Positions 43,481 through 58,400 of a DNA stretch of 64,000 nucleotides are shown piece by piece; the first letter of the stretch is position 1; every line of letters starts with the position of its first letter. The notes under the pieces were generated by a model, which was not told the origin of the DNA, ran no database searches, and saw nothing but the letters and a program-made list of their open reading frames with translations. The stretch comes from Plenodomus lindquistii (lineage: Eukaryota > Ascomycota > Dothideomycetes > Pleosporales > Leptosphaeriaceae): contig JANUWI010000004.1 of the NCBI GenBank assembly GCA_025504975.1, forward strand, positions 1,178,001-1,242,000. Direction: 5' to 3'. A program made the position numbers and the translations under genes.

Positions 43481-46400
43481 TCACTTGCTGAGATCCATAA
43501 CGGAGCCATCAGGCACAATACTGGTCATCCGGCTGATCCGACTTGATCTTGAATCTGGCCGATTGATCGACATGGCCTGACTCGACACCCGCACGACTTT
43601 CTTGCTGGGTTTGGCAATGAGCACTTGCGCAGGACAGACTACAATCTCATCCTCGCCCTCTCCAAAGTCGTCGCCCTTCTTGACGACCAATGGGAACAGG
43701 ACAATCTTGACAATTGATCCACGGCTCTCAAGTTCATCGTTGGATGTCGTGTCTCCAGAACGCTCGTTCATGAGCGAGGCGTTGAATGTTACTTTGGCGA
43801 GTAAATCGCCGTTGGTGTCGTACTCTGGTTGGAGTGGTGGGAGCATGATGTATTCTGCGCGTTGGGTGCGCATTTCGATTGATAGGTCGACGGCGAGGCG
43901 CATCACATTGCGCAGTGACTCCTGAATCTGTCTCTGGAGGTTGGATGGTGGCGGCAGAAGGGTCGCGAGTGTGCTGTAGATCTCATGCACGACGGCTTCG
44001 GTATCTTGGCCGCGCTGTTGTATGAATGGCTCCCTCTTTGAGAGCAATGTAAGTGTAATAGCTCGCCATTGAGCTACGGCGCGTGGTGGACCTAGATCTG
44101 TTAGCTTTTTGTGTGTACGATGAGCTTGCGTGTACTTACCAACTTCCGACAGGGTCTTCTCTAGCGACTTGAGCTTTTGTCGCTGTTCTCGGTCCATACC
44201 AAAAAGGTATCTGGTGAAGACATACTCCCAGATCATCGTCATGACAACCGACATGAACACATCTCGTCTTCTCACACGATCTGCCAACAGTGCATCGACA
44301 TCTGAGCCATCCAGGATGGCATTGTCTAGGCGAGTGTCGATCTTCTGTCGAGTTACCGCGTCTAGTCTCGTGTCGGCTGAGATCTCGGATGACAGACGAC
44401 AGGGTCGTGTGTCTGAAAACTTGGAGAAGCGCAATACCCACTGCTGGACATGTTGACAGAGCTGTTGACATGCGCTGTCGAAGTAGTCCTCGTCGCGAAT
44501 AGTGAGGAAGCTTTCGCCAGGCTTCTTGGTGGCAAGAATCTGCTTCTGCAGAGCCTTGACCTGTTCTTTGGCGCTTGTGAGCTCTGCGGTCAGGCGATCG
44601 ATCTCAGCGTTACGCTGGTCGAGCGCAATGCCAACCTCGTCACGAACCGCATCTGCCATGCCTCTTGTCATGTTTTCTTTCTGTGCTCGGAGAGCCTCCA
44701 ACTCTCTCTGTGAAGCTTGCCATTGCTGTTGGATAAGCTGGCCTTCGGACTGGAGCTGAGCATATCGTTCGTTGGCGTCGTTGGTAAGATTGCGATTGGC
44801 TTCTGTAAGGGTGTTGTTGAGTTCTGTCAAGCGTCGAATTTCTTCATGCAGCCTCTGAATCGTGTCTTTCAATTGCGCAATGTCAATGTCCCGCTTGTGG
44901 ATTTCACGGTCACGTGCTTCTACTTCTTCCGCTACTACTTGCTCGTCAACTTGGCGTTGGTGTTGGGCAGCCTGCAATGACTCTTCCGCTCTTCTTGTCG
45001 CTTCTTCGAGCGAGTGATTTTGCGCTGCAAGTTGGTCGAGTTGTGATTGCAGATCCATGATCTGCATGCTTTGACGTTTGCGCACGCTCGGTGGACGAGT
45101 GGGCGACATTGGAGACCCTTGGGCCTCACCCCATGCTTCCTGCACAACGTTAGCAACCTCCCCAACAGCCGTCGCAACGACATTGGGACGACTTACAAAA
45201 GTTTCAGCCGCCATGCTGGCACGGCGACCCTTTCCTTGACCTCGAACTGGATCGTATTTTGACGCGGCTGCGATGGCAGCTGTCGCTCCAGCCGCAAGTG
45301 CCACGCCTGAGAGGTTGGGTGTTGCGCTCCTAGCGTCCGGCGCATTGACCTCGCCAAGCCGGGCCACATTTCGCAGGTCACCTGACGCGCTTCTGTCGAC
45401 TCGGCGGAGAGATTGCGAGGAGTGGGTACTCATTGAGCTCAACGGGCGGTCTTGATCCGGCGACCTCATCTTGGCAATGTTGCTCATCGAGCGCTCGCTG
45501 TGGACGCTTGGCGAGCGCTGTTCAGCCATGTGCTGTTTGATCGGATCTAAGCTGGGAGACGAACGAGGCAATCGACGTGCGGGACTCAATGTCATGGTCC
45601 GATCCACAGTCTCGTTAACTTGGTGCCACGGCGAATCCCTCGGGCCTGACGGCGTTTTTCGTCCGGAAGCGTCAAGTGTTTGTGCGGATTTGCGACTCGA
45701 TGGTGTTGGCGTGACAGGAGGTGGTGACCTTAGACGATCCATGGATGCCTTTGAACTCTCAACATGACGAGCTGACTTGACACCTCGTTCGGGTGCGCCT
45801 ACGTCTGTGATAGCTCGTGCTTTCTTGTGCAATGAAGAGTCATCTGGACTGGCCTCATTGATCGTGTGAAGCTGTTGATTGCTCTGTTGCCGCATGTGTT
45901 TGGGGTTCGGCGTTGAGAGCGTGGAACTCTTCGTCGATGTCTTTTCACTGGGATCTCCAAAGATGGACTGATATGGCTCGGCTTGCTTGACCTCTTTCGT
46001 GGGTGACCGTTCCTCACGATGAGACTTTGAGGTCTTCTCTACGGAACGTGATGATGTGCGACTAGCTTTGGAACGAGTGTCAATGGCTGTATGTGTCTCA
46101 AGCGCAACGGTTGCTGGGTTTTCGTATTCGCGTGTTGATGGCGAAGAATCGAATAGATATGAAGTTCGCTCTTTTGTTGCCCGGTCAGTGCCAGACGGTG
46201 TTGATGCGACAGTGTAAGCAGACTGATCCGGTAACGGACTTTCTTCCATCTCTTGATTGCGTTCGATATGTCTTGTGGTTTGATGGATTGGTGTCTTTGG
46301 CTCCTTGGACCTCCGCTTCTTTTCGCTTGTAGGAGCCTGGTTCTGCTCCACCACTCCGTGTTGCTGGACAATCGGACCGTAACTAGAATCTTGATAGCCG

Positions 46401-49400
46401 GTGTCGCGCGCACTTTCTTGGATGTGCGGTGTATAAATCCTGACCGGGGGCTCGTCCACATCAACTGCACTATCTCGAACTCCAGCAATAGAAGACCATG
46501 CCGACTCAGTAGCCTTAGTGACTTCACGAGTAGTAGATGTAGCCTCTGAACGAGACTGATCCAACTTGTGAAGCCGCTTGCCTTCTCGTTCATCCTCGTC
46601 AGACGCGACAGGGTGTGTTCGCCGCTTATGATCGGGACTTGTTTGCTCAACTGTGCCAACCGGCTCCGGGGTTTCTCTGACCATATCCATCTCTTCTTTT
46701 CTTGGTCGTACATGAATACTTGTCTCGTTCTGGGTCCCAGAACCAGAATTCTCTCTTTCTTTGCCCTTCCTGGTCTTTTTCTCTATCTTCTCTTTCGATA
46801 CCGTTGGTGCCCAGGTAGCCATATCCCTCTCTTTCTCAAGCTCCTTTCTTGTTGATCCCGTGAAGGCTTGTTCGATATTGTCTACTGGCGTCATAACTTC
46901 GGGGAAGGGATACTCGCTTGGCTCGCTAGCGTTGATGGACGTCGAGCGTTGGTCAGTTTGCGTAGTAGTAGCGCCTCCAGAGTCTCGCGGTAGAAGGTGC
47001 TGGTCATCAACCATCTTCGAGACGGCTTCATTTTGCTTTGATCGCTTGCTCTTCCTCTTGCTTGGCTCGCTCATGACATCTGGTACTGTTTTCACAACCT
47101 CTTTTGATTGTGCCTTATCTTTGAGCTGGACTGGCACGATTTCTGAAGGATCGTTGAAAGAGACCGGGGCTTCGCGCTCCACCTTGCGGACCGTGGAGTC
47201 AGCGGGACCCTCAACAGCAAGAGTCTCCTGTGTAGAAGTCTCGATCGCCGGAGTTTCCGTAGCTGTATACTCAACACGATCTTGCGTTAGTGAAGATCGC
47301 TGCTTATCTTTCTTGGACTTCTTCTCCTTCTTCGATGTTGTGTTGGACGCCATGGCGGTAGACGACCCCAAGGTCGCAATTGTCGCAGACTCCGTGATTG
47401 GAATGCTAGGCTCATCGGAACGCATAGGGCGGGATAATGATTGGTCCGCTATTTCTGATAGTGAACGGTCTCGTTTTTGGTCCTGCGTTTTGTCTTGATC
47501 GACCTCAGCGACTACGGGAGCTGTTGCTGTTATGCTTGCCTCAGCAGTCTCATCGAGTCGGGTTGCGCGATTCTTCTTGCTTCTCGGCTTTGTGTTGACC
47601 TTGGAAGATACGTAGATTTCGTCTGGATCTGCTTCTTCGAGCACGCCAGGAGGAGTCTTTCGGCGAGAGAAGGTTGGATCATTGAGCACGTCGAGTGGAT
47701 CGAAAGAGATAGCATCTGTGGACGCGACGGCCACCTCGATAGGCGGCAGGACATCGGGTCCAAGATCTTTGATGGGCCGGATTCGGGGGGAACCGGAGAA
47801 TGAGGAAGAGCGACTCAGACTGCCGAGTCGTGATGTCGTCGCTCTTTCTTTTGCGGCTGCTACTTCATCATCATGCCCAATGTCGCGGACACTCTGAGCG
47901 GATGTAGATCGATGGAAGGTCGAATCATTGAGGACATAGCCAGCATCAAAGCCTGATTCGGTCAAACTAGCAGCCACTGTGGCGGCGAAGTCGACATCAT
48001 GAGCGGGAGACTGCGTGCGCAATTTATCAGGAGAAACCGATCTCGAGAAGGAACGAGCATGAGATGACGGTTGCAGGACGGGCGTCACCGAACGTGACTG
48101 GCTTTCGTATCGCTCAGCAAGGTTCTTGACGCTCCCAGCACCCTCTCTTCGCAGTCCGCGCGCAGAAGTCGGCTCCTCTGCGGGGCTACCACGCTCGAAC
48201 AATGCGGCCAGTTTGTGCGTCTTTGAAGGCTTCTTGTTTAGAGTGGGGGCTTGTTGCGCTTCCAGAGACGGCTTGGGTACCACTGGAGGCGATGGAGGCT
48301 TTACGACGGAAGGAGCATTGACTGGCACGGTGTCCTGAGACCTGCCAATGTCACGAGCGGCCGTGGTAGACTTGATTGTTGCGGCTTCAGTAACGACTTC
48401 GACTGGTAGAGCTTGAACCTCTTCAGTGATCTTAGTATCCTCCTTGGACTTTCGTTTGTCTTTCTTGGACTTCTTGGAAGTGATGTTCGTTTGCGCTCCT
48501 GGCTCCACTGCTTCAGGGACCTCCCTGGCGATCTCAGTTGACAGGTCTTTGGTACCTTGCTCAACCTTTGCATTCTTGGCAGAGACTAAGTGTGTGGCCG
48601 AGCTAGGTTCTGGCGCGGTTTCGACCTCAGTTTGAACGAAGGCGGGCGCTGTCTCGATTGGTGGTTCAGAAGAGGTAGTGACTATGTCCGATTTACGCTT
48701 TCCTTTCTTGCTTTCCGTTGCGATCACAGGTTCTGGTGCGGCAACATCTTCAGTAGGCGCTGGCCCAACGGTCGTCACGCCAGGTATTGGCTCCGTGAAC
48801 TGGCTCGATGCTAGAGTCTCAGAAGTCATTGGCAAAACAGCGTCGGGTTCAGCTTCAGAGTGCGTATTCAGATCCCTTGGTGTCATCTCTTCAACCTTAT
48901 GCTCGGATTCCGGGGTTGAAGCAGCGAGTGATTCGCTTTGGGCCATCTCCACAACCGCAGGCACTTCGGGCTTTGCAATCCCTGGACTGATGTCCTTCTT
49001 GTTGCTTTTTTTCTTGTCCTTTTTGCTTTGCTTGCGGGCAAGAGTAGACTCTGCTGCGTCTTCCATTGGCGCATCGACCGAGGGTGTAACAGCCGTAGGC
49101 GCGTTTTTCACGACCATATCACGTTCATGGCTTGCGATCGAATGAGCGATTATTGGATCGTTGGTGACTGTGGTCGGGGCGTCTACAATCATTTTGGACT
49201 CGTTCTCGGCAGCTGCAGCATCCTCGACTTCCATTTGGTCGTCTTTCAAACTAAGTTCACGAGAAGTGGTTGGACTGGCGTTGAGAGGTATCATTGGCGC
49301 GGGGACCACGGTGAGTGTCGGCTCTTCACTGACCTCAGCTGTTGTCCTTGTCGTTGATTGTAGCTCAGTAACTTCAGGAAGTGCTTCATCCTTTGTGATC

Positions 49401-52400
49401 GCAGAAGCCTTCGCTTGCTTTTTCTTGTCCTTCTTGCTCAACTTGCGGGAGGATGCGGGTCGCTCTTCTTCGACCGATTCATGGAATTCTGCGGCACTGG
49501 TAGTGGCTATAGGATCGGCAGACGGCTGGTCTGGTTGAATGGAAGCGTCGAAAGTAGTTTCTCGTGTGAACTCCGTAGTATCCTGGACAGACCCCAAGTC
49601 TAGCTCCATGGCAGCATTCTCCAACTTTGGTTGTGGTGCAATCTCAACGATGCCATGGCTCGGTTCATTCGCTGTCGTTGCTACTTTCGTGTCTGTCTGC
49701 TCCACACGATCTTTCGTTTCGAAACTCGGCCTGCTTTCAACAACAACTTCGTCAATGACTGCAGATGTGGGTTCGAAGATTGCTCCCGATGAAGTGTCTG
49801 CAAGTGCAGGTAGCTCCTTCACAGCCGTCGTCTGCTCGGTGACGTTGTCTCCAGAGGGTGCTTGCGGTTCCGGAAAGGGTGTACCTGAGCTCAGGAGCGT
49901 TTCTGAAGCTACACCTGTCTCAACAGCGACTGGCTCGACTACTTGCTCATCAACTTTGACAGGCTCTTGCATAGAAGCCTCAGGAATGACAGTGTCTTCC
50001 TTGACGACAGGTGTCTCAATCATCTCCTTCGTCTCAACCGCAGCCGAGGGTTCGGCTGCAGGAGTCGTCGGAATTGAATCAAGACTACTGCCCTTGGCCT
50101 TCATAGCTTTCTTCTTGTCTTTCTTGCTAATTTTGTTGACAATGTCAAGTACTGAGGTAGGTGCTGAACGAGACGTCGTTTCGAGCCTGTCTGCTTCGAC
50201 CAAAGCGTTGTCGAGCGCTTCGGAGCGCAGCCTCAAATCGGCGACTTCATCCTGGATGGCCTGGAGTGATGGTGAAACTTCAGATGGGGGAAGATCGATT
50301 GGTGCTTGAGCTTCTTGTGCCTCAGTAGTGGGCTCAACCGAGGGCATGATTATACCACGGGAGCCCTCATGCAAAGGTGCTTGGGGAAGCTCTAGATCTC
50401 CGACATCTGCAACCTTTCCTGGTTGAAATTCTTCGGAGGGCGTTGGCACGGGTTCGATGTGCTCCACGATCGTTTCCCGAGGAGCGGGCATGGCTGGAGG
50501 TTGGGCATCCAGAATCTCAGCTACCGCAGCAGGAGTTGGCGCCTCGGTCTGGGGAGCGGGTACATCTTCTTCAATCTTCACATCATCGACATTGTCTTGA
50601 CCTTTCTTGCCTTTCTTCTTTTTGCTCTTCTTCAACGCGGTACGTGAAAGCTCGGGTGCGGCATCTTGGGAAATGGTCGACTCCGGTTCAAATTCCTTGA
50701 CCGTCTCCGGAACTTTGATGTCGTCTTGCTGAGGGATCGCAATATGTTGGATCTCAGATCCTGGAACAGCCGCCTCCCCAACTGGTGGCACAAATGTACT
50801 GTTATCTTGAAGATTGACTGATTCTTCAGGCCCGGTTAGATCCACTTGACGTTCTTGAAGCTCGGGAACAGCAACATCCTGGTCTTCTGTAACGCGCAAC
50901 TCCGCCGGGAGTTCCGTATCCTCAGCGATCAATTCACTTTTCTTGGCCTTCTCCTTGACCTTTTTGGTCTTCTTGGGTGCAGTCAAGTCCCAATCCGCTT
51001 CAGGCTCTGTACTAGCAGCTTCTGCAGAGCCTGAAGGTTTGATAGAGGGTTCCAGAGATGCAATTGGAGTATCCAACGCAGACTCCACCGTCGATGATGC
51101 GGGTACTTGTATTTGCTCAATCTCTGAAGATCGATTGATGTCCATCTTGACTTCTTCCGCTAGAGCGATGACCGGTGCCTCCTCTACGATTGGCTCTTGT
51201 TCTACGACCGGAACTATAGCGGGAGCGGACCTTTCTTCCGTGGCTACGACTGCATCATCTGTAGTAAGCGACGCCTTCTTAGCCTTCTTACTCTTCTTGG
51301 AAGCTTTGCGGCTGAGTGGAGCGTCCTCGGTGTTGTCGTCAGCCATCACCACATCTGTAGGATTGATCACGGGAATGCTCTCGGTAAGCACGATCGGGGC
51401 CGACTCCTCCATAATAATGTCCTCATTGCGATCGGCCGTTGTAGAGGAGCCCAGATCGTGTGAAGTGACTTCAACAGTGGTTTTCGCCGTAGTATCCATG
51501 TCCGTAGGCATGTGTTTGACCACAGGCTGGTCTATGGCAGTCGTGGACTCTGGTGCGAAGGAAGATTGCGGGTCGGTCGCTGAGGGTCCAGGCTGTGCAA
51601 CCTCGTCGATATGAGCAGACTCTTGGGTAGTGGGTCCTGCTATGACAGATTCGACTTGAGAATCTGCGGCACTATCCCGTGCAAGGGACTCTTTTCGGCT
51701 TTTCTTGTCTTTCTTGCCCTTCTTTGCCTTCTTCGAGGTTGACACAGGTTCCTCATTGGCAGTGGTCTCAACAATGTGCTCACTGGCGATGTCAGCAGTG
51801 ACAAGTTCTGGCACAGTTGCCGCTGGTTCAGACAATCTCGTTGGGATCTCGACATGCTCCGAGGATGGTTGAGTTGGCACTGCAGCCTCTTGTGGAAGAA
51901 GATCCTGAACAGTCTCCGTGGTGACTGCATCAGCTTCGATTGACCTAGGTGCAGGCTCTTCTGCCACGGGCTCGATTTGTGTCTTAGTTTCCACGACGGG
52001 TTGCTCGACTTGCGCAGACGTCGCAGCTTCCTTGAGAGCCTTCTTCTCCTTCTTGCTCAACTTGCGACTAAGCGCAGGTCTTTCGGTATCGACGGCCTCG
52101 ATAGCCTCATCGGCAGCTGGTCCCGGGACAGAGACAAGCTTCTCGTTTTCTATAGCTGACGATGGCCTGGGCTCAGCAGTAGGTGTTGGCAAAATCCTTG
52201 AAAGACCAGGGGCATTGTCACTTTCGATGTTGTCCTCCGTTGTCTTCACAGTCTGTGTTGTTGGTAGATAGCTGTCTGTCAACGCAGGAAGTGTCGTCTC
52301 CTGGGTAATTGACTCCACATCCGCACGAGATTCCCTAGCGATAGAGGCCTCCTCCATTTGTGGTGTTTGATCCTTGGTTGGCTCAGCTGGCGTTGGTTCG

Positions 52401-55400
52401 ATTGCTGTGACTGATGCAACATCTTCGACAATTGTTACATCAGTGAGGGGCTTAGCGGACGGCGCTTTGTCAAGAGCAGGTGTTGCGGTATCAGACTTCT
52501 TGCCCTTTTTCTTCTTCGAAGCAGACGAAGAGACTGACTCGTCGATTGCTTGCTCGGGCTCCTGTACTAGAGCTACAGACGCTTCGGTAGGCTGAGCAAG
52601 GACTGGTTCTTGCTGGGGAGTTGGAGGTTCTTGCACAGACTTCGATATCTTCTCGTCAACTGAAGACTTCTGCTCTTTCACACGCTCGAGCATAGGAGTG
52701 GAAGCCGAACCTTCAAACCTCGCTAGGAGGGATGATACAAGACTGGACTTACCCTCCTTCTTAGTCTTGTTCTTCTGGGGAATTGCGATCAAAGGTTCTT
52801 TGATGACTGGAGCGGGCTCCTGTACGTTTTCAGATGTGGATTTTGACTCAGGTGCATCCACAGTTACGGATGCTTTGTTGTCTTCCTGACTTGTAGTGAT
52901 TGGAATCTGCTCTTGAGTTGTGACCCCTGACGCGGTTTCTTGAGTCATGGACGATGGAATCTCTTCTTGGACTGAAGGAGCGGTTGCCTCATCTTGAACA
53001 GCAGAAGGCACTTTCTTGTCGCTTGTAGGAACCGATTTGTCGTCTGCAGTGGTCATTTGGCTGTTCGATTCGCCAGCGACAACTTCTGGAACGGGCTCCA
53101 CAGTCTGCGAGGGCGCATCTTCGACGACAGGAGTGGAAGTACCGGAAGCCTTGGCCTTTGACTTCTTCGCTTTTTTCCTGTCCTTCTTTGATAGGGTAGC
53201 GACCTCTTGTTCCACGACCGGATCAGGCACGGGTGCTTCCGTAGATTCAAGGGAAGGATGCATATCAGTAATGGCTGGGATGATGGGCTCCTCGACTGTT
53301 GGCTCGGGAGCCACCTCAATGACTGGTGTGGCTGGCCTTTTGAGTTCCTGTTCGTCCTTGGTGGGTGCAGTGGTTGAAACACCTTCGGCGAGCGGAGTCT
53401 TCTCTTGAACCGCCTCCGATGTCACCTTAGCATCCACGTTGCGCGATGCGTCGGTCTCGACAAGCTCTGTTTTCGATGCCTCTACAGCTTCTTGAGCTAT
53501 GGCTGTTTCGAGATCGACAGTAGGCAATGGCACTGTGGTCTGCTCTACAGGCTCAAGTTGATCAACAGGCTCCACGTTGACCGAGTCGACCTGCGTGGGA
53601 CCATCTTTGGCAGCTTCCATTGCGGGTTCTGACACACTTTGCTCAATTGGAGTAGCAATGCCAGATTGACTCTTCGCTTTCTTGCCCTTCTTTTTCTTCT
53701 CTTTCTTTGAGGGCGTGGGCTCCGCCGCTTCCTCGATCGGTTCTTGAGGTTTGGAATCAATAGATGTCTCCGTGACAGGCTCAATACTTTGTGGCAGCTC
53801 GGGCGAGATTTCGCGAGACATTGCAGGTTGCTCGTCACTGATCTGCTCGACTGGTACCGCGGGCAATTCAGATAGTGCTTGTTGAACATCTGGTACTGTC
53901 TCCTCTTGATCAGTGGATGTGACTATTGTTGGCATCTTTTGAGCGGTTTCTGCCATCGGCTCCTCAGAAGGCGCGGGCTGTGGCTCTTCCATCGGCTCCA
54001 AAGGTGTGGCAGTTCCCGATTGTTTCCTCTTCTTCTTGTCCTTTTTCTTATCCTTCTTAGATGTAGAAGTAGAAACATCTTCTTTGGATTCTTGGATCGA
54101 CTGTTCGTGCTCGACGACTGTAAGCGCTGCTTCAACAACAGCATCCTTTGTCGGCTCTACCTCTGGGATTGGGATGTCTCGAGGCGCTTCGACCGCAGAA
54201 GGCTCGGTCACGACCTCTGCGGCATCTGTGTTGATCACTTGAACGGGCGCCGTGATATTGTCGTCAGTCACCAGAGGAGCGGGTGTAGACTCGTTCGGGA
54301 TTTCGCGTTCGATATTGTCCACAACCTTGCTGGGTTTCTCAGTTGTATCGCGCGATGCTTGAGAGGTGCCCTGTTCTGGCACTACCTCTGCGATGACTGA
54401 TGTATGCTTGGCCTTCTTACCCTTTTTCTTCTTAGACGGACCGGAAGTAGCAGCCCAATCATCTTCAGTCGTTTCCTGGGGCTGCTCTGTAACGGGCGGA
54501 AGATGAACTACTGTGTCGACCGACCGGTCAACATTGTCCAGGATAGGCTCCTTCACCATAGCTTCCTCTACGAGCTGGGTCTGCTTTGGTAAGGAAGCTT
54601 CCCCGACAATGACTGGCTCCGACTGTGTGATCTCCTCAACTGGAGCATTTTCCTTGACGTCAGAAGTCATGTCTTGCTCAACCTCAGCGATAGGTGTAGG
54701 TAGGCCGGGCGCTTCTGTGACAGCGTCAACAGTCTCGATGGTAGTCGTGACATCGCCTGGCTCCTCAACGGCGACTTCCTCCTTCTTCTCATCTTCCTTC
54801 TCTACCTCCTCCGCAGAAACCATCTCGTGTTCTGCACCAACATCTCGAACCTGGTTCTCCCAAGCCAGTCTCTCCACTTCCGCCAACTTCTCCCCAGCAC
54901 CTGTGAGCTCCTCACCCTTGCTCTCAGGCTGCACATCTACATCTGTACTCGCACTCGCTAAATCAACAAACTCGCTCGCAATAACAGGAAGGGGATATGA
55001 GGTCGGTATCCCCGAGAATGGTATGGGTGTTTCCGAAAGTTCAGAGGGTGACGGAGACGGCTGAGTATCAGAAACCTTGGCTTCCTCAGGCGTCTCATGC
55101 GCTAAAAAAGACTCGGTCGGGTTCTTCTTGGATTGCTTTTGGGTTTTTTTCTTGTCCTTCTTCAATGGTGTTGTGGTGGGCGTTGAAGGTTCTTCCTCTA
55201 TTTCGGTGGGCTTTGCTTCGCTGACGATGGCCTCGGATGTTATACCGGGGGGCTGATCCTCCTCGATGGGCTTGTCTGGAACGATCGGGACTGCCTCATC
55301 GGCAATTGCTGGTTGATTTTCAAGAGTGAGCTGCTTGGACTCCTCCACAGCTGGGGTTGCTGGCTCGGAAGGAGCACCTTCGAGAGCCGATGCACGCTTG

Positions 55401-58400
55401 GCCTTCTTTGCCTTCTTCCTCTGAGCCTTCGACATAGATGCCCACTCCGCAGGTTCAGCCTCGGCTTCTTGCTTGATCTCAACCTGTACGGCCGGAACGC
55501 TTACTGGCTCGTCCGAGGTAGGTAGCACTACTTCTACTGGCTGTGACGACTCTGGAGTAACGGATGAGTTCAGGCCTCGATCATCTGATGCATGAGTCTT
55601 CGCCGGATCCTCAACTTGAGGTTCGAGTGGCTTTGTGTCTTGAGCTTCCTTGACAGTAACATCAAAAGTAACCGCAGACGAAGAAGGCTCTTCATTGGCA
55701 GCTTGCGAAGCAGTATCAACTGTTGCAGACGGCACGTCTTCCCCAGCCAAATCAGGCTTGCTGACCTGTTCATCCTGCACAGCCGCAGGGTCCTCCACGG
55801 GGTCCGTGGTAGCGGTGGAATTAAAAGCGGGCTGTTCGGCGGGAGGCGCTACGACCACCTGCTCGTCAAGATCAAGCGGTGTAGCAAGCTGTGCGTCATC
55901 AATCGATACTTCTCTAGCTTCTTCGATGAACGGTTCCGCGGGAATTGTGGGCTCAGAAGCCTCGGCCTCGGCCATGGAGCCGCGCTTAGACGCCTTCTTC
56001 GCTTTCTTCTTGTTTTTCTTGGAAATCGGCTCAGAAACGCCCGCTTGCTCAGTCTCTAGGGCTGGCTGCACCGCAACAGGATCAATTGTAGCTGGCTTTT
56101 CGGCATCTGCAACGAGGGTGGGTTCTTCGATGACTGGCTTCTCGGATGCTTGAGGTTCTGTTTGGTGTTCAACAGCAGGAAGAGTCTGCTCGACAGGAGT
56201 TTCGCGAACCGACTCCACGGTTACCTCAGCTGGCGTAGGTGCTTCTGGTGTGTTGTCTAAGATTGTATCCGCCGGCTCAGCAGACGAATCGAGCTTGCTC
56301 GCTTTCTTTCCCTTCTTCTTGTCCTTCTTTGACGAAGGTGCAGACACTTCTTGGATCTCATCCACAACGGCAGGTTCAGTCGATGTCGATTCAGCAGTGA
56401 CTTGCTCGTCAGTAATGACAGCTGGAGCGGTCTCAACTTTAAGCTCTTCGCCAATGACCACAGGAGGTCTTTCAATATTTGGCTCCTCGACGACAATAGC
56501 AGGCTCTGCAGTTGCATCAACAACAACAGGGGCATCCTTTACTTGCTCCCCAAGCTGCTTGTCAACCTCCTCAATGGGTGTCGACGGCACAGATGGCTCG
56601 AGATCCGCTACTGAACCACGCTTAGATTTCTTAGCCTTCTTCTTGTCTTTCTTGGACTTTGGTGTCGATGGCTCCTCCTGCACATCCTCTTGGAGTTGGC
56701 TTTTTTCAGGGAGAGTTATGCTAGGAACCAGCTCAGTTGTAACTGGCTCGAGCATTTGCTTATCTGTCGCTTCGGTCGCCTCAGTCGTTGGAATTTGCTC
56801 GTCTGCAGTAACAGGTGTTGGCTGTGGCTCATCGGTAGCTTCAACGGTCAGAGGTTGTTCTGGAACAACAGCGTCCTTGGAAGCTTGCTCGTCATTTGAA
56901 GTGACAGGCTGTTGTTCCTCGCTCGGACCGGTAATAGCAGCTTCAGTTTCAGCAAGTGGATTTTCCAGCTTTTTCTCGACCGGTGTGGCTGCGCCGCTCT
57001 CTGAAATGGATCCTTTCTTCAGTCTCTTGGCCTTCTTCTTGTCCTTTTTGGAAAGTGATGCAGCCTCCTCTGGAACAACATCTTTTGTGGCACTGTCGAT
57101 GAGAGGGTCTTGCACAGGTGCTGATGCTTCGGCAATTGGAACAATCTCTGATGCGGGTTCCTCGACGCTCTGCGGTCTAACGCTTGATTGATCCTCAGAT
57201 GTAGGCAGCTCGCGAACTGGCTCTTCCGTAACTGTAGGTTCAGACTGCGCATCAAGCACTGGCTCGATCTCCTCTTCGGTAGGGGTTGGCGGGATGGAAG
57301 TGGCTTCCTCCGCAATAGAACCACGCTTTGCTTTCTTGGCCTTCTTCTTATCTTTCTTGGAAAGAGGCGCTGATGCTTCGGGAACAACAGTCTCCTGTAG
57401 GACATTTTCAACGACAGGGTCGCTCGCGGGAGCTGGCTTTTCGACGACAGGGGTGATGACAGACGTAGGTTCATCGACGACAGGAGCGATGATAGAATCG
57501 CTTTCCTCGGCAGGCGCAATCTCCGATACTGGCTCCTCAACGATCTGCGGAGTAATGGTCGGCTCACTCTCAACAACAGGAAGGTCGCGAGTTGGCTCTG
57601 CAGATGCCAGCTGGCTCGGCTCATCTAGAATGGGCTCACTCTTCTCCTCAACGGGTGTTGGCGGGATCGAAGTAGTCTCTTCAGCGATAGAAACGCGTTT
57701 GTTCTTCTTTGCCTTCTTCTTATCCTTCTTTGACAACTTTACTGTATCTTCCACCAACCCAGGCTGCGTGGCTGCCTCGACGACTGGAGCAGATTCGGGT
57801 GTATCTGGCTCTGTGGTGATTAGTGTCGATACAGGTTTCTCGATGGATGAAGGAGCGGGCTCTTCATCGGCAACGGTCTCGGAGATTGTGGATACCGGAA
57901 GAAGTGGTTGCTGATTCTCTTCAGCTGGTGTTATAGGTATCGGAACAGATGACGCCTCTTGGATGCTCTCGATTTCCGACGTTGCAGGCTCGATCACTGG
58001 CGGTGGTTGTTCTTCGACTGGTGTAGTAGGTAGCGGGACCACGGCCGCCTCCTCAATCTTTTCTTCGGATGGTGTTGTAGGATTCGGCACAGAAGACGCC
58101 TCCTGAACGATCTCAATCTCTGACGTTACAGGCTCAGCCACTAGCACGGGTATTTCCTCGACTGGTGTAGCAGGCAGTGGAACAACGGATGCCCCTTCAA
58201 TCTGCTCGGTACTTGCTGCTGTTGCTGAAGGCTCAGCCGGAGATGCTTGCTCCTCAATCGGCGCACTAGCGATAGGCACACTGAGTGTATCTTCGATAGC
58301 CGCCACATCTTTACTGTGCTCTTGATTGACTGCCGTCGTTGGAGCTGGTAAGTCCTCTACTACCGGTTCATTTTTCTCCTCCACTGGCGTTTCTGGCACA

